From Heterocephalus glaber (Eukaryota; Chordata; Mammalia; Rodentia; Bathyergidae): DNA of 64,000 nucleotides. The stretch covers positions 8,629,695 to 8,693,694 of the forward strand of contig NW_004624778.1 in assembly GCF_000247695.1 (NCBI RefSeq), given 5' to 3'. Positions 44,546-56,149 of this stretch are shown here, piece by piece. Under the pieces are notes generated by a model. It was not told the DNA's origin, made no database searches, and worked only from the letters and a program-made list of their open reading frames with translations. The position numbers were made by a program, and so were the translations under genes. Numbering within the stretch: position 1 is the stretch's first letter; each line of letters begins with the position of its first letter.

Positions 44546-46129
44546 GTATAAAATATTTGGAAGTGTTTCCAGCTCTCTGATCCCAGGGTGGTTTAGCTTT
44601 TACCTCCATTTTTAATTCTCAACTGAGATTTCATTGTAACTAAGGGACATAAAAACTTCACAATTTTCTTTTCTTTTCTTTAAACCTGGGGCCAAGTGGT
44701 ATCCAAATGCCTAACTTAGGGTTCTTTGATCCAGTTAAAGAATGGATTGGCTTCCACCTTCTTCTCTCACACACATGTAGGTATGAAGGAAGGCTTCAGT
44801 GCTCTACTCATCCCCATCCTTGTCCAGCAGCAAGGGTGAGTCCCCCAGCACTCTCTCTCATCCTCTCCTGTTTGTCCCAAGCCTGGCCGTCTCTGTCTCA
44901 TGCACCAGAGGGTGTGAGGTGCTGTGGATCTCTGTGCTTTCTGTTTCTGCACTCAAAGCCACTGCCTGTAACAGCTCTGAGGCACTGGATCTCAAGTGAA
45001 GGACTCTTAACATTCAGCATGACTTTTGGAATTCCCAGATGCTGGGTTTGGAGGAGGAAGTAGCAGAGAAAAAGCAGCCTGGAACTTGTCAGCCATGCTG
45101 TAGTAACCTTGAGTCTCACCTGAAAAGACTACTGGTTCTCACGTACCCTTACATGGACTTGCTCGCCATGGCCTGCCCAGAGCATTCTGTCTTTGATTTG
45201 TATTTTGGAGGGCTTAGTAAAATAGATTAGATGTATGAAAGCCAAAATCCTTCCCAGAGCTACTGAGTCATCCATATTTTCTTCTTAATAAACAGCTGTC
45301 AGAGAATTTGATTAAATGAACCCCCACACAATCTACTTCAAAATAGTAATCCACAGGACGGCCTGTGCTTGTGCATAATCTGTGTTTATATTTGGATCTG
45401 GCCATCTTTCTCTGGACTGGAACAAGTGCCTCAGCCTGAGGAAGAGACACCCAGGCTGAACTGGAGGGATCTGGAGCTCAGGACCCTCCATCCAGGGCTT
45501 CTCTGTGAAGGGCTTCTCAGCAGCTACCTAACGTGAGTTCTAGGAGAGGATCCCAGTGGCAAGTGCACTTGACTGGGAACTAGGGAACATGGAATTTATC
45601 CCATCTCACTACAAACAAGCACAGAGCTGCCAAGAAATGTAAGAAGAGATAACTTTAAGAGTCACAGCCCCTTTATAATTCTAGGTGTCAGGAGGGGTGG
45701 ATGGCTTTTGCTCAGAATTGCTGAGGAAAGAAACCTGGAAGTAGGAAAAGGTTGGATCAGGCAATCACAAAAAGTTCTTTCCAACTGCGAATGTTTTCAA
45801 TCTGAGCCTTCTTTACCTAATCTACAGAGTTGTTAAAATCAAATGATGTATGTAAAAACATTTGACTCATAAAATATGACATGGGAATGTGAGAATTTAG
45901 ATTCTAATTCTCCCCCCTTAAACAGAGATGGCCTCTTGTCTGCACTGCCACTAGGTCAGACCCCACAAATAGCCTCAATGGAATCTTTACTGGAAACTGC
46001 ACTTTCCCTGGAGCAGTTCACTGAGATTATCTCAACAATTAGCAAACTATTACCCTGGGGCCTCACATCTGCCAGCCCCACCCTGGAGTCTGCTGGAGAT
46101 AAAGAAGTAGCATTGCCAGTTTAGCTCTT
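44546..46129. other. Unassigned non-coding DNA
   Basis: A 118-codon open frame (44707-45063) with overlapping frames on both strands is serine/leucine/proline-rich and has no recognisable domain. No repeat recognised. Confidence 0.45.
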
Positions 46130-46290
46130 CCCTGTGTCCATTTCCAAGCCTTTATGTTTAATGATGCCTATCCCTGCACTAACCCTGAGGTCTGAGAGGG
46201 CAGAGCCATGTGCCCCCCATTCTCCACCTTGTGCTCCTCATCTAGCACATTCAGTCTGACACATAGTGAGTGTCCAGTAAGCATTTGTTG
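46130..46290 (+). mobile_element. L2 LINE 3' end
   Basis: 'gcactaaccctgaggtctga' and 'gagggcagagccatgtgccc' are followed by 'cacatagtgagtgtccagta' and 'agcatttgttgaataaag', the diagnostic L2 3' terminus in sense. Confidence 0.85.
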
Positions 46291-46499
46291 AATAAAGGCC
46301 CAACACACTAGAGTAATCAAGGGATCAACTATAAGGTTGTGACTCTTCAGGTACTAGCTATTTAGAGAAGAGTTTATTTCACTTAGACCTCTGTTTGGCA
46401 TGCTCCCATATCTGATCTGATCACATCTAAATCAGATTCCCCCATCTTTAATCTTTGTCTCCATATCCTGTTTTATTTTCCCTTAATAATGAATGCCAT

Positions 46500-46665
46500 T
46501 TGATTAATTTATATATATGTAAAATATTCATATGTATGCATATATACATGAGTATGTATATATGCATGTGGTTGTATATAATTAGCATGTATATTTTATA
46601 TGTATTAGATATATGTGCATATATTTTTGTAAACACACACATAGAAATACAATATTTATTTGTAA
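46500..46665. repeat. AT-rich alternating tract with perfect 14-bp hairpin
   Basis: ATGCATATATACAT (46536-46549) and ATGTATATATGCAT (46554-46567) are exact reverse complements around a 4-base loop (GAGT). The surrounding 160 bases are rich in TATG/CATA alternation. The overlapping 73- and 96-codon open frames on opposite strands are products of this composition. Confidence 0.9.
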
Positions 46666-46769
46666 ACATGCACCCATGCTGTTTTTTGCTTTTGTTTTCT
46701 TTAATTTCCTTTTCCCCTACTGGAATGCATGCTTTATTAGAGTAGGGAGGATGCTTTGTCCACTTTTGT

Positions 46770-47110
46770 CCTAGTCCATTTTTAGTAGCTATAACAGAAT
46801 TCTAAAGTCTGAGTATCTTGCAAAGCACAGAAATGTGTGCCTCAGAATTCTGGAAACCATGAAGACCAAGATCAAGGTGCCTGAAAATTAGGGATTATTC
46901 TCCCTGTTTCTGAGATGATGCCTTAGTCCTCCATAGAGAAGACACACTATATCCTCACATGGCAGAAGATCAAGAGAGAGTTAACCCTCTCCCACAGCCC
47001 TTTTTATAGCACTGTTAATCCATTCATAAAGGTGGAATGGATTAGTTCCCACTTCCCAGTACACTGGGTATTACATTTCCGACACATACATTTTGGTGAG
47101 GACAAAGGCC
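46770..47110 (-). mobile_element. MaLR-type solo LTR, old
   Basis: 'tagtccatttttagtagcta', 'agaattctggaaaccatgaa', 'gaccaagatcaaggtgcctg', 'atcctcacatggcagaagat', 'ccctttttatagcactgtta' and 'atacattttggtgaggacaa' are in the order of antisense mammalian MaLR LTRs. A noncoding solo LTR; no retroviral open frame accompanies it. Confidence 0.8.
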
Positions 47111-47330
47111 TTCATCTCTGTATCCTAGAATGGGGCCTGCCATCTAATTGTTGAATGGATGAATGAATAAGAGAATGTTTGTGAGAGAAATGGACCTGAG
47201 TTGTGTCTTAGAGATTGAATATAATTTGGCTAAGTCCAATAGGAGAGAGATAATCCTGCGAGGAAGGGAAAGAGGAGGATCAGACAAGCTAGTGAATAGG
47301 ATCAGAGCAAGAGCCCAGTGGTTTAATATC
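47111..47330 (+). mobile_element. Possible L2/other old repeat tail
   Basis: 'atcctagaatggggcctgcc' followed by 'tgttgaatggatgaatgaat' is an L2-like 3' end, right after the MaLR LTR. The following 150 bases may belong to a further unnamed old repeat. Confidence 0.5.
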
Positions 47331-47649
47331 ATCTCTGTTCTTATTTATCATCATATGGGCAGCTGTCAGTGGTTGTTCACTGTGGTTTGCTGGCTCTGTC
47401 AGTAGGGGCCACAATGGTCCCTGTCACATATATTAGAGCCCTCAAGGAAAACAACCACTTACCAGAAGTGTATAGAGGAGTTTTGCTGCTCCAACTTCCC
47501 CAAAATTCTTAAGGTTTTAAGAATATAATGGATTTTAAACTACTTCCCAGCATCAGGATAGTCAGTTTAACTCTTTGCAAATGACTTACTTACCCCATTG
47601 TGCTTCTTCATTTTCCACATTTGTGTTCATACCTTTCAGAGTATTAGGA
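47331..47649. other. Unassigned non-coding DNA
   Basis: Nothing recognised. Confidence 0.4.
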
Positions 47650-47790
47650 ATAATTACAGAGAGGGTGTACAGTAGAAATTTAGTTGAAATGAGAAGCCTG
47701 AGGCCTGTCTTTGTTCTGTCATTCACTAGCTGTGTGACCTCTCTAGTTTCCAGTTTCTGTATTCATATAGGTAGGTGATCAGGGTAAATT
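47650..47790 (+). mobile_element. MIR SINE remnant
   Basis: 'gtctttgttctgtcattcac', 'tagctgtgtgacctctctag' and 'tttccagtttctgtattcat' are sense MIR core and 3' part. Confidence 0.8.
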
Positions 47791-48279
47791 CATCTTAAGA
47801 CACTAATTCTCAAATTCTATAATGTTCTCTTGTTGTAATTGTCAGCTCTTGATTAATAAACACAGCAGTTTCTAGTCCAGTGGCAGTACAGTGAAGAACC
47901 TTCCTACCATGTAATAAATGATGGCAAAGCTCCCAGGCTAGCCAGCTAGTTGAGGCACAAATGTGCTGAACTCCCATACTGAACTCCCACCTATCTCCAG
48001 AATCACTGATAATCCATTTCCTCACATTTAGTCTTGTGAGCCCAGTTCACAGGGCAGAACACTGCCTTTGGGGCATGGGTTGAGGTCTTGGTGGCAGCAG
48101 GCCTTGGATCATTCATGTTAGGGCCAAGGGAGGGGAAACATGGATCTCTCCAAATTGAGGTTAGGACCCTGGGGGCACGGGGAAGGCCCATAATCAAAAG
48201 AACAAAAATACTTTACTTTCATTGGTGCTTTATAACTTCTGAAATGGCTCCACATTTAAAAAAAAATCATCATAGACAG
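47791..48279. other. Unassigned non-coding DNA
   Basis: Chance open frames of about 64-71 codons on both strands. Nothing recognised. Confidence 0.4.
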
Positions 48280-48500
48280 TAAAGGTGCCATTGCTAGAAA
48301 CTGTGCTAAAAGCTGTGGGGATCTCTTCCAAAGATTTACAGTCCAGGAGAGAACAGCAGCAAGAACTATCCTATAAAGTGGACTCTGCTAGGCCCTATAG
48401 GGTAGATGCAATAAGTATCACAGGAGCCCAGGGATGGAGGGATAAGTAGCAACATCAGGCTTTATGAACAAGGTGATATTAGAACCAGCAAAAGCCTCAT
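48280..48500. mobile_element. Ancient interspersed repeat remnant, class uncertain
   Basis: 'gtgctaaaagctgtggggat', 'gatttacagtccaggagaga' and 'aacaaggtgatattagaacc' fit the unnamed old repeat described at 39360 and 42950. Confidence 0.5.
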
Positions 48501-48834
48501 GGAAACAAGGAAACAAAAACAATATAGAAAATAGCTTTCTCAGGTAGAAGGAACTGTAGAACTACTGTCATAAAAATTGAGGGCCCTTTGTGATATAAAC
48601 ATTCTACTATGGCACACATATTTTCAGACATCAGATTAGAATACTCTAACATTAGAAATGCTCAAACTTTCTATTTCATTTCCATTCCTACATAAAAATA
48701 AAATAAATTGGCTTGAGATAATCTCTTTATTTGCCTGGAGTTATAGATTATTTTAGTAAGGAGCACACACATGTGAAGAAGTGAAAAGGATATGTCAACC
48801 ACACCTTACTCAAAGTCTTATTGCTTCCTCACCA
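48501..48834. other. Unassigned non-coding DNA
   Basis: AT-rich. An open frame from 48781 (102 codons) runs through the next tandem duplication and is not recognisable. Confidence 0.4.
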
Positions 48835-48892
48835 AAACCCCATGGTAGGCATTCTTGGGCTCTAAACCTCATGGTAGGCATATATGGGCAAA
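48835..48892. repeat. Two-copy tandem duplication, 29-bp unit
   Basis: Units 48835-48863 and 48864-48892 share CATGGTAGGCAT and TGGGC in register, head to tail with no spacer. Confidence 0.88.
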
Positions 48893-49139
48893 TGGACACT
48901 TTGGTATGTGATGCTGAAAATCCCACATGTAGTAATTATAGAGCCAGAACAAGAGAATGGAAGAATTCCATCTGCAAAATGATAAAACTGATAGTCCATC
49001 TAATAAAATATAGTCTAGCTGTGCTCATAATCCTCACTAAGAGCTTAGGAAGAGAGATATTTTCTTTTCTGTCAAATGTTACCATGTGAGCTACAGCCAT
49101 TGTTGGAATGTAATGTGTTGATATTGCAAATTACCTTTA
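48893..49139. other. Unassigned non-coding DNA
   Basis: Nothing recognised. Confidence 0.4.
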
Positions 49140-49470
49140 TAAAGGGTTAGAGTAATTATCCACACACCCCCACCCAGTCACTGGGGTTAGAATCTTAGCT
49201 TTGTGTCGCCCAGTTGAAAATCTCTTTTCACCAGTTCTTTGGAGCAGCTGTTGAAAGGACAAAGGCTTCATTTTAATGACAGTGTTTTCCTTCCCTAGCT
49301 GAAGTGAACCCTAGTGAGCAGACACATAGCATTGATAAGCTCTCATCTCTGGGTAAAGTGTCTCTCTTCTTTCAAGCTGAAGGGGCTCAGCATCTGCAGC
49401 AAGGAAATCTAATTACATGGTGCATGTTCGGGCTTCAGATGCTGTAGGTTGTAAAATGTTGGAGAAGCTG
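49140..49470. other. Candidate conserved non-coding block
   Basis: The block has no repeat text. It holds CpG in GTGTCGCCC and GTTCGGGC, and the words AATCTAATTACATGG and TTTTAATGACAG. Composition resembles enhancer-like conserved DNA; there is no open frame of interest. Inference only. Confidence 0.25.
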
Positions 49471-49939
49471 AAGTATTAAGATAGACACTTAAAGAGACCA
49501 CCATATCCTTTGTGTTCTCTGGAGTGATGAGAAGTGTAGTGTCAGGGACCTCTCGTGGGAATAATTAATGCAGAGATTCCACTGGTTGCTCCTCAAACAA
49601 TAGATTAGGCTAACCTTGCAAACAGCCACTTGCCTAATCACCATCCACCAGCTGCCATATTGGTTAGTGTAAAGCAAAGAATGATGGTTTAATGGTATCA
49701 CAGATATCTATGGTTGGAGTGGAGAAGAGAGCTTGAGGCTATTCATCTCATGATATGGTTTTATATTTGGAGAAATAGAAATGAAGTGAATCTCTGAAGA
49801 TCAAAAACTGTGACCCTCTAACCATCTGAAAATATCTAACTTCCCCTGCACAAAATAATTTCAGTTCTTCGGTACCACTTGGGTGGCCTTAACTCCTCTC
49901 CTGCTAGGCAGAAGGGCTGACCACCTGATTGGCAAGGGA
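49471..49939. other. Unassigned non-coding DNA
   Basis: A 70-codon minus-strand open frame only. Confidence 0.4.
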
Positions 49940-50040
49940 GAGTATTCCTATTTAACTGGTGAGCAAACTAAAGTCAGAAAGTTAGGCAGATATGTCTGAG
50001 ATTTGGCATTGGACTCTGGAGTAGCAGGCAGAATTCTTGA
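49940..50040 (-). mobile_element. MIR fragment
   Basis: 'ctatttaactggtgagcaaa' plus 'ctaaagtcagaaagttaggc' correspond to antisense 'attttacagatgaggaaactgaggc'. Confidence 0.5.
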
Positions 50041-51054
50041 TGCTTCTAAGTCTTTCATGGCATTGAAGCATTTGGCCATTCACTTGGGATAAATTTCCTC
50101 TGAGCCCACCATACCCTTTAAGATAGCTATCTTCACGGCCAAGAGGTTGCTTTTGTGAGTCAGCTGGCAAGTCAGGGTTACTAAATTTGGGACCAGAATT
50201 GAATAAAATCAACTATTGACACATTGTTGATCATGTAGCATTGAACACTAGCTGGTGAGCTTGATACTCTTTTCTTCTCTAATATCTATGAACGTATCTG
50301 AATCCTTTTACTCCTCTTACAGCTGGCCAAAGATTTGATCATTTGTTGTTATTACAGATGGGATATCCAGTAAGTTAAAACCCATAACCCATGCTCCTAT
50401 AGCATCCTCTCCACAATGCCCTAGTAGTGCTGGGAGGAGGCAGCCCAAACTATAAGATACAAGGAGATTCACACCACTAATGAAGGAAGCCAGCATGGTG
50501 GTGGTTTGAGGGTTAAGGAATGAAGGCATTGGATGCATTTTTAGAAGCTCCATGGCTACCAGGGAGATCCACTCTCCAGTCCTGTTTTTCCTTCTGTTGC
50601 CAAATTTTCTGCTTTTCAGGAAATCCTTGCAGCCTGTTCTTTATTTGGTTGTCGATGGACACAAACAGGAAAACATCAAGAAGGCCCACTATATATGTGA
50701 GACCCTTGAGACTGTCGCCTCCTTTCAGCTTAGAGGGAAACTGCCAGCTAGTTAATAAATGATGCCAGGTTGGGGGTTAGGCACCTCTGTGCTTCTAGGT
50801 CCCCAGGCTTCTGTCACTCTGTCCTTCCCATTGATAAACAGGCTCTGGGATCAGTGAGCCAAATGTTATCTACAGCCTAGGGCTCAGTGTAAAATCAGCT
50901 CAAGTGAGCCTTATAGAAATGGCTAGAGAGAGACAAAAACCTTACCTGTATTTAGGGTTTTCAGGAACAAAATTCTTCTATCTTTAATCCTAAATGAAGA
51001 TGAATTAAACTTTATATAATGGTAGAGTAGCTTCTGGTACATCCTTATCATATT
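50041..51054. other. Unassigned non-coding DNA
   Basis: Overlapping open frames of 67-80 codons around 50520-50762 are not recognisable. No repeat found. Confidence 0.4.
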
Positions 51055-51145
51055 AGCTGTTTAGTTTTATGGGGAAACTGAGGCTCAGAGGAGTAGTGCA
51101 TGCACTAGAAACCATGGTTCCTGGTGCCCACCATAATGCTCTTTC
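51055..51145 (-). mobile_element. MIR fragment
   Basis: 'agttttatggggaaactgag' followed by 'gctcagaggagtagtgca' is the antisense MIR core. Confidence 0.6.
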
Positions 51146-51879
51146 TACTGTGCCCACCACCTCTTGAGCTGCCTTGGCACCCCAAGAGCTGATGTTGCCA
51201 GCTTGGCAGGACATGGGTTCATTCAGAAGAAACTTGGAAATACACCACAAACCCTAGGGATGTCTCCATGCCAACGCCTCTGATTATGTGATGAGAAACA
51301 GACTCCCAGTGTACATCACTCACCCTGCTTTGGGGAGAATGGATACAGCAAGGTACCCGTTTAATAAATTACTGCTTGCATGGCATCACACGTGTCCACG
51401 TGTGATTCAGAAGTGCATAGTTAGTTCTCAAGGACAAAGACAGAGGAACAGGACAGCAGTTAAAGAGAGAAGTGTGCCCAGCATGGGGAACTCTACTCCA
51501 TGCACCAACTGTGTTTCTTTTCCTCCCTGAGCCTCAGTGTTTTTTTTCTTATTTCATCAGAATGAGCTAAACTTTCCAGGGTCTATTTAATGGCTGGGAA
51601 AGTTGATACAATCCTGCCTGATTTTTTTTTTTCTTTTTAAACCACAAGACCCAAACTGTTGGGTACATACCCATGAGGCATTAACCATAAAGCAGAGAGA
51701 CAATTAAACCTTAGTTTCATCTCCAAAAATGTATGCCCCACACACCCTGCTAAATTCACACATAATAAAATACTTAGGAATCATCTTTCATTTCCATTTC
51801 CATTTTCATTGTAAACACGAGGTTTTGAGGGAAAGAGGTGGGGACAGAGAGGGACAGAGGCTGTAGCCTGCACCGGAGC
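51146..51879. other. Unassigned non-coding DNA
   Basis: T-runs near 51540 and 51623. Nothing else recognised. Confidence 0.4.
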
Positions 51880-52284
51880 AGGGCCCATTCTACCCGCAGA
51901 CTCACCGCAGAGAAGCCAGGCTGGGTAGGCAGGCTGCTTTTATGATGGGAGAAATGACTGTTTTTATAGCACACTAAATAAAATCTGCTTTTGGAGCTAG
52001 CGGTTTATTGCCAGAGTGGGGAGGGCTGTTGTTTTTGTATTCTGTTCTCTACTTCCCTCCTCTTCCCCTCCACTTCAACTGTCACATGGGAAGGAGGGTG
52101 CTGAGGTTTCACAAGTCCTTAGAAAGTCTGTGTAAACAATATGTCTTTTAAAATTATACTGAAACTTGTCCTGATCTATTGCTGCATCTCACGCTGATTT
52201 CATAAGGAGTGTGTTCAGCATGCTTGGCTTTCCCAAATCATTAGAAGAGTTCTCAACCAAGCAATAACAAACAACAGCAATAAT
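51880..52284. other. Candidate conserved non-coding block
   Basis: CpGs in GCACCGGAG, ACCCGCAG, TCACCGCAG and GCTAGCGG lie near 51870-52000. AT-core words and TTTCATAAGGAG follow. No repeat signature and no useful open frame. A weak compositional call. Confidence 0.2.
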
Positions 52285-52460
52285 CTGCATTTATTTGGTG
52301 CTTTATGGTTTCCAAAATGTTTTCTCACCCATTAGATCTTCAAGGTAACCTAGAGAAACAGGCAGGACTGGAGTGATCATTTCTGTACTATAGAAAGGAA
52401 GATTAACACCCAAAGAAGTTAAGTTACCTGCCCAAGATCATACCACAAGTTAATATCTCA
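52285..52460 (-). mobile_element. MIR SINE remnant
   Basis: 'tggtgctttatggtttccaa', 'tagatcttcaaggtaaccta', 'aagttaagttacctgcccaa' and 'gatcataccacaagttaata' are antisense MIR (gttaagtgacttgcccaaggtcac). Confidence 0.85.
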
Positions 52461-53309
52461 GCAAAACCCAAAAAGCAGATTAATTAAAAAATAGAGCAAA
52501 TGAACTCAAGATCTTCACTTGGGAAATGTGGAGTTGTTGGAGGCAGTACAGTGAGGTTGAGGTGAGGCTAAGAAACCAGTGAGAATGCAGATGTTGTAGA
52601 AGGCAGGTGTCTGTTGACCTGTAGCTGCAATGGACCTTTTTCTTTGAGAGTTTTATGCCTTGGTGCATAATCACCAGAGCCTGGGGAAAAGGCCTTGTAC
52701 ACCTCAGGCTTCCAGGAGGCCACAGGAGAAAGCTTTCCACTGTCTGATTTTTTGTCTGACAGTTAATGCCTCTTCATTCAGAAGGGCCAGGGCATCATAG
52801 TGTTTCCTGATCTGGGATATGGTGTTCTTGTAAAAAAAAGTTTCCTCTAAGGAGCTGTCCTGGCTCCCTCTTCCTCTCTCTTTTCTTGGATTCAGGGAAT
52901 TCCTGAAAGCCAGCCCCAGGTAGCCTGGCCTGAAGCATGGTTAAGCCAGAAGGGCAAAGAAAGAAACCTTCAAGGGACCTGCTACTAGAGCAACCATGGA
53001 GAGGCAGATGTCTGAGTAGGACCCTACTAAAGAAGCAAGGGGAGAGATCTGGGCCAGGCTCTGTAACCAGCTTTCAGAGTTGATGGAAAGGCAGACACAA
53101 TTACTGAAGGGGAGAGTCCAACCATAAACCTGAGCCAAAGCTGCAAGTTGGCCTTAACTTGGAGGTGGGTTCTTGAAGCCAGAGCTAGTGGGAAAGATCT
53201 GGCAAGGGAAAAGATTTAGTAAAGTGCATGGGCCTGCAGGGTGTCCTTCCATCATCACCTGTGGTCTTGTTTTTGTGGAGCAGGCACTGGCAGGGAAAGT
53301 GGAAGGAGC
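52461..53309. other. Unassigned non-coding DNA
   Basis: Minus-strand open frames of 65-86 codons only. No repeat recognised. Confidence 0.4.
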
Positions 53310-53450
53310 AGCCTGAGGTCAGAGTCAGAATGCTGTGGACCCAGCTTCGACATGGATTAGCAGTGTGAGTTAAAGCAATCCATTATTATTCTAAGGCCCA
53401 GTATCTTCAACTGTAGAATGAGAACAGGGTCCAACATGCCTCACCACTCC
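53310..53450 (+). mobile_element. MIR SINE remnant
   Basis: 'cagcctgaggtcagagtcag', 'ctgtggacccagcttcgaca', 'attattattctaaggcccag' and 'tatcttcaactgtagaatga' follow sense MIR order. Confidence 0.75.
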
Positions 53451-53564
53451 AAGGTTTCACATCTTTGAAAGAACACCATGCCTCATCTGTAGCTTGATCA
53501 AATATCTTGTCATGAAAGAACTACACTGATGATGAGTATGATACCAAAATAACCGTTATAATGG

Positions 53565-53800
53565 ACTTCTGTTGAACATTTACAATGTGTTCTGTGACAA
53601 TATTTTTTAGCAACTTTGTCTTAATTCTTATCATAGGCCTAATTTCCCTATTTTATAGAAAAGGAAATTGAAACACAGAGAGGGCAGGGACACACATCTA
53701 TTATAATTTGGTGTCAGCAAAGGTTTGAACCCAGTCACAGTACCTCAAGAATCTGGAGTTCAAACTGCTAAACACTTCTACCCCACTGCCTCTCAGAATG
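53565..53800 (-). mobile_element. MIR SINE, long remnant
   Basis: 'ttgtcttaattcttatcata', 'tccctattttatagaaaagg', 'aaattgaaacacagagaggg' and 'aaaggtttgaacccagtcac' give antisense MIR from tail to core. Confidence 0.85.
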
Positions 53801-54509
53801 AGGACAGAGGCAATCCACAAGTGACAGACACCATGCCATTTTCAAAGGAAGCCGCCTAGAGAAAGTTCAGGAGCATAAACTAAATAAGAAATTCCAAGGG
53901 CTGTCAAGAGGAGTTGCATGGGGCTCATGTGACTGTGCCAACAAAGGCATCAATTGTTGGAAAATTGAACACATTCAGGACAGCACTGTAAGGAGGGGCA
54001 GGAACAAATCCAAGTAACCCCACCTGAGGCCCAGCCGCCATCCTCCTCTGCCAACAGCCTTTGTGAAGTGATGACTTCATCCCTGTGAGATCCTGCTGAA
54101 TGACTGTTGTACCACATGCTTTCGGTCTCCAGTGTTCACTGGGAAGCTTTGAAGGCTGAAATCTTAGGTGAATTCAGCATGGTCTTGACATTTTACACTC
54201 GATTTATAACCACTGGGTATTTTAGCAGTAATGGTAAAAGGCACCAGTTCTCTTGTCAAGAGCACTTATAAATAAGAATGAAGGAAACATGAATTAAATA
54301 GGAAAAAGGACACATATCCCGATCTTTTCTTCTTTCTTTAACACACAAATATGATATAATCGTGGTGCTTGATCTCTGAGCCCTGTCCTGCTCTTGTCTG
54401 CATTGCTGGATTCATACTGTTCTCCCTCCAGCCCCTCCACCCCAGCACCAAGCTGAACAGTTCTAATCCTCTCCCATGTAGAAGCACCTCGGCTGCAGTG
54501 ATGAACATA
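53801..54509. other. Unassigned non-coding DNA
   Basis: Part of a 138-codon minus-strand open frame (54294-54710) whose N-terminus is a Lys run encoded by the T-tract at 54669. Not credible as a gene. Confidence 0.4.
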
Positions 54510-54687
54510 CTTGATTGCAGTGGGGTCTCCAGAACTACCTGTTAAAACACAAGAGTCCTGGGCCCCAGCCAGGATGACACCGGCTTGCAGAACAGAGACC
54601 TGGGGAGGTGCATGGAGCAGATGCTTGTGGATGTGCATTCTCATCCACAGGCAAGTTTTGGAAATGTCTTTTTTTTTTTTTTTTTTT
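54510..54687 (+). mobile_element. MER5-like hAT remnant with adjoining T19 run
   Basis: 'ctacctgttaaaacacaaga', 'gtcctgggccccagccagga' and 'gatgtgcattctcatccaca' match sense MER5A/B text. A T19 run follows at 54669-54687, then GGTGGGGGG. Confidence 0.6.
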
Positions 54688-55869
54688 GGTGGGGGGTGAA
54701 TTACCAGCATCTATTCAGTCTGTTCCCTTCTTGGGAGGTAGGCTTCCTGATCCCTTGCCATGCCTGCTCTGCCACTGAATGTACCAAAGGCTTTTTAATC
54801 CATTTCCTATAGACATGACATCCAAACCTCAGTGCTCCACCCCACTAATTTTGCCCCTTCATCGTATGCTAATAATTCTGTGTCTGTGTCTTCCTTTCTC
54901 AAGAGAGGACAAATAAAGAACAAAGCCACAGAGGAGAAGAGCTAGCACATTTTTCAAACCAAAATGCTGCTCCATACTATTCTCTGTTCCAATCAGTGTG
55001 TAGCCAGTGCTCAGTTCCTTCAGTCCAAAATGTGTCTGAGGCTCAGACTGTGCCCTTGTTTCTGCTTGGTCACTGGGGAAGCCCAGTGTAGGGCTTCAGG
55101 ACCCAGCTGGAGGCCAGGGACCCTTGCACAGGGAGTGCAAGGCCTAGTGCTGGGAAAGACTAAGCAGCATTGTTGCTAGTGGATTCTGAGGGAGCAGGGC
55201 AATAAGTGCACTGAATAAGTGCAATAAGAGCCCTCTGCTTTCCTCCTGGAAGGACACAGTGACATGCTGTTATGCTTCATGAGTCCCTCCAAGCCTACTC
55301 CACAGCTGCCCTGGAAGTGACTGCCATATGCACCAAAGTAAATTTCTCTTTTAATTTTCTGAAGTCCACTTCCAGCTATTCTGGAAGGTTGTTTTTTTGT
55401 TGTTTGTTTTGTTTTTGTAGGTTACATAGTTGAAAGACCAGTTTTTATATTTTTCCCAGTAGTAGCACATATTTAGACCTGTGGGATGAGCTCTTTGCAT
55501 CCTTCTGAAAGCTCTCATGGAAGAGAGAGCGGGTACTCCCTTCAGGGTACATTTGTTGTTGGTTGCAGCAACCTCTTTCTCAGGTTCTGGCCAGCACAGG
55601 AAGGAGTGCCAACATTACAAGGGCAGAGGGACTTCAGCTCAAGGTGGGAAAGAACTATCTGATAGGCAGAGCATCATATTTCATGCATTAGTGAGCTCCT
55701 GCAGTTGCATGCTCCCGGGTAGCTCTCAGAGAGGCCATGGAGGGCAAGTTTAAGCTCTAAATGCTAAGTTACCAAGCAGGTGAAAGGTGGCAAGAGCCTG
55801 CTTCCAAGAGGACTTCCAGAAGTGGCTGCAGAAATGTCTCCTCCCTATGCCCATTTCTGCTGGAGGTTG
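54688..55869. other. Unassigned non-coding DNA
   Basis: A (TTG/TTTTG)-rich patch lies near 55390-55420, and a short direct repeat AATAAGTGCA at 55201-55210 and 55214-55223. Open frames of 71-78 codons are unrecognisable. Confidence 0.4.
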
Positions 55870-55897
55870 TTTTTCAGTAAAGCAGTTTACTGAAAAA
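55870..55897. repeat. Perfect 12-bp inverted repeat (hairpin)
   Basis: TTTTTCAGTAAA (55870-55881) and TTTACTGAAAAA (55886-55897) are exact reverse complements with a 4-base loop (GCAG). Confidence 0.95.
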
Positions 55898-55909
55898 TAC
55901 AAAATACCT

Positions 55910-56130
55910 ATGGCCTTCTATGGGCCAGGCACTGGGTTAAATACTTGATACTCATTGACTTCCGTTACTCTGGGCTCCCCCACTGAGATAGACACCACTG
56001 CTAGTTTCCAGATGAAGAAGCTCAGCTCCAAGAAGCCAAGTGGCTTGTCCAGTCCATGGTGGAGCTTGGGTTGAAACCTGGAACAGAGTCTGGGCCTCAC
56101 CTCACTGCAGTCTATCCATTATTCCATGGA
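55910..56130 (-). mobile_element. MIR SINE, near full length
   Basis: 'tatgggccaggcactgggtt', 'gctagtttccagatgaagaa', 'gctcagctccaagaagccaa' and 'gagcttgggttgaaacctgg' cover antisense MIR end to end. Confidence 0.88.
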
Positions 56131-56149
56131 TCACAAGAATAGTAGTGAC

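Noticed and set aside
46448..46745. Overlapping 73- and 96-codon open frames on opposite strands
   Set aside because: Both are products of the Tyr/Ile/Met/His-coding alternating AT tract; no domain.
54294..54710. 138-codon minus-strand open frame starting near a Lys run
   Set aside because: The Lys run is the reverse of the T19 tract and the rest overlaps a MER5-like remnant.
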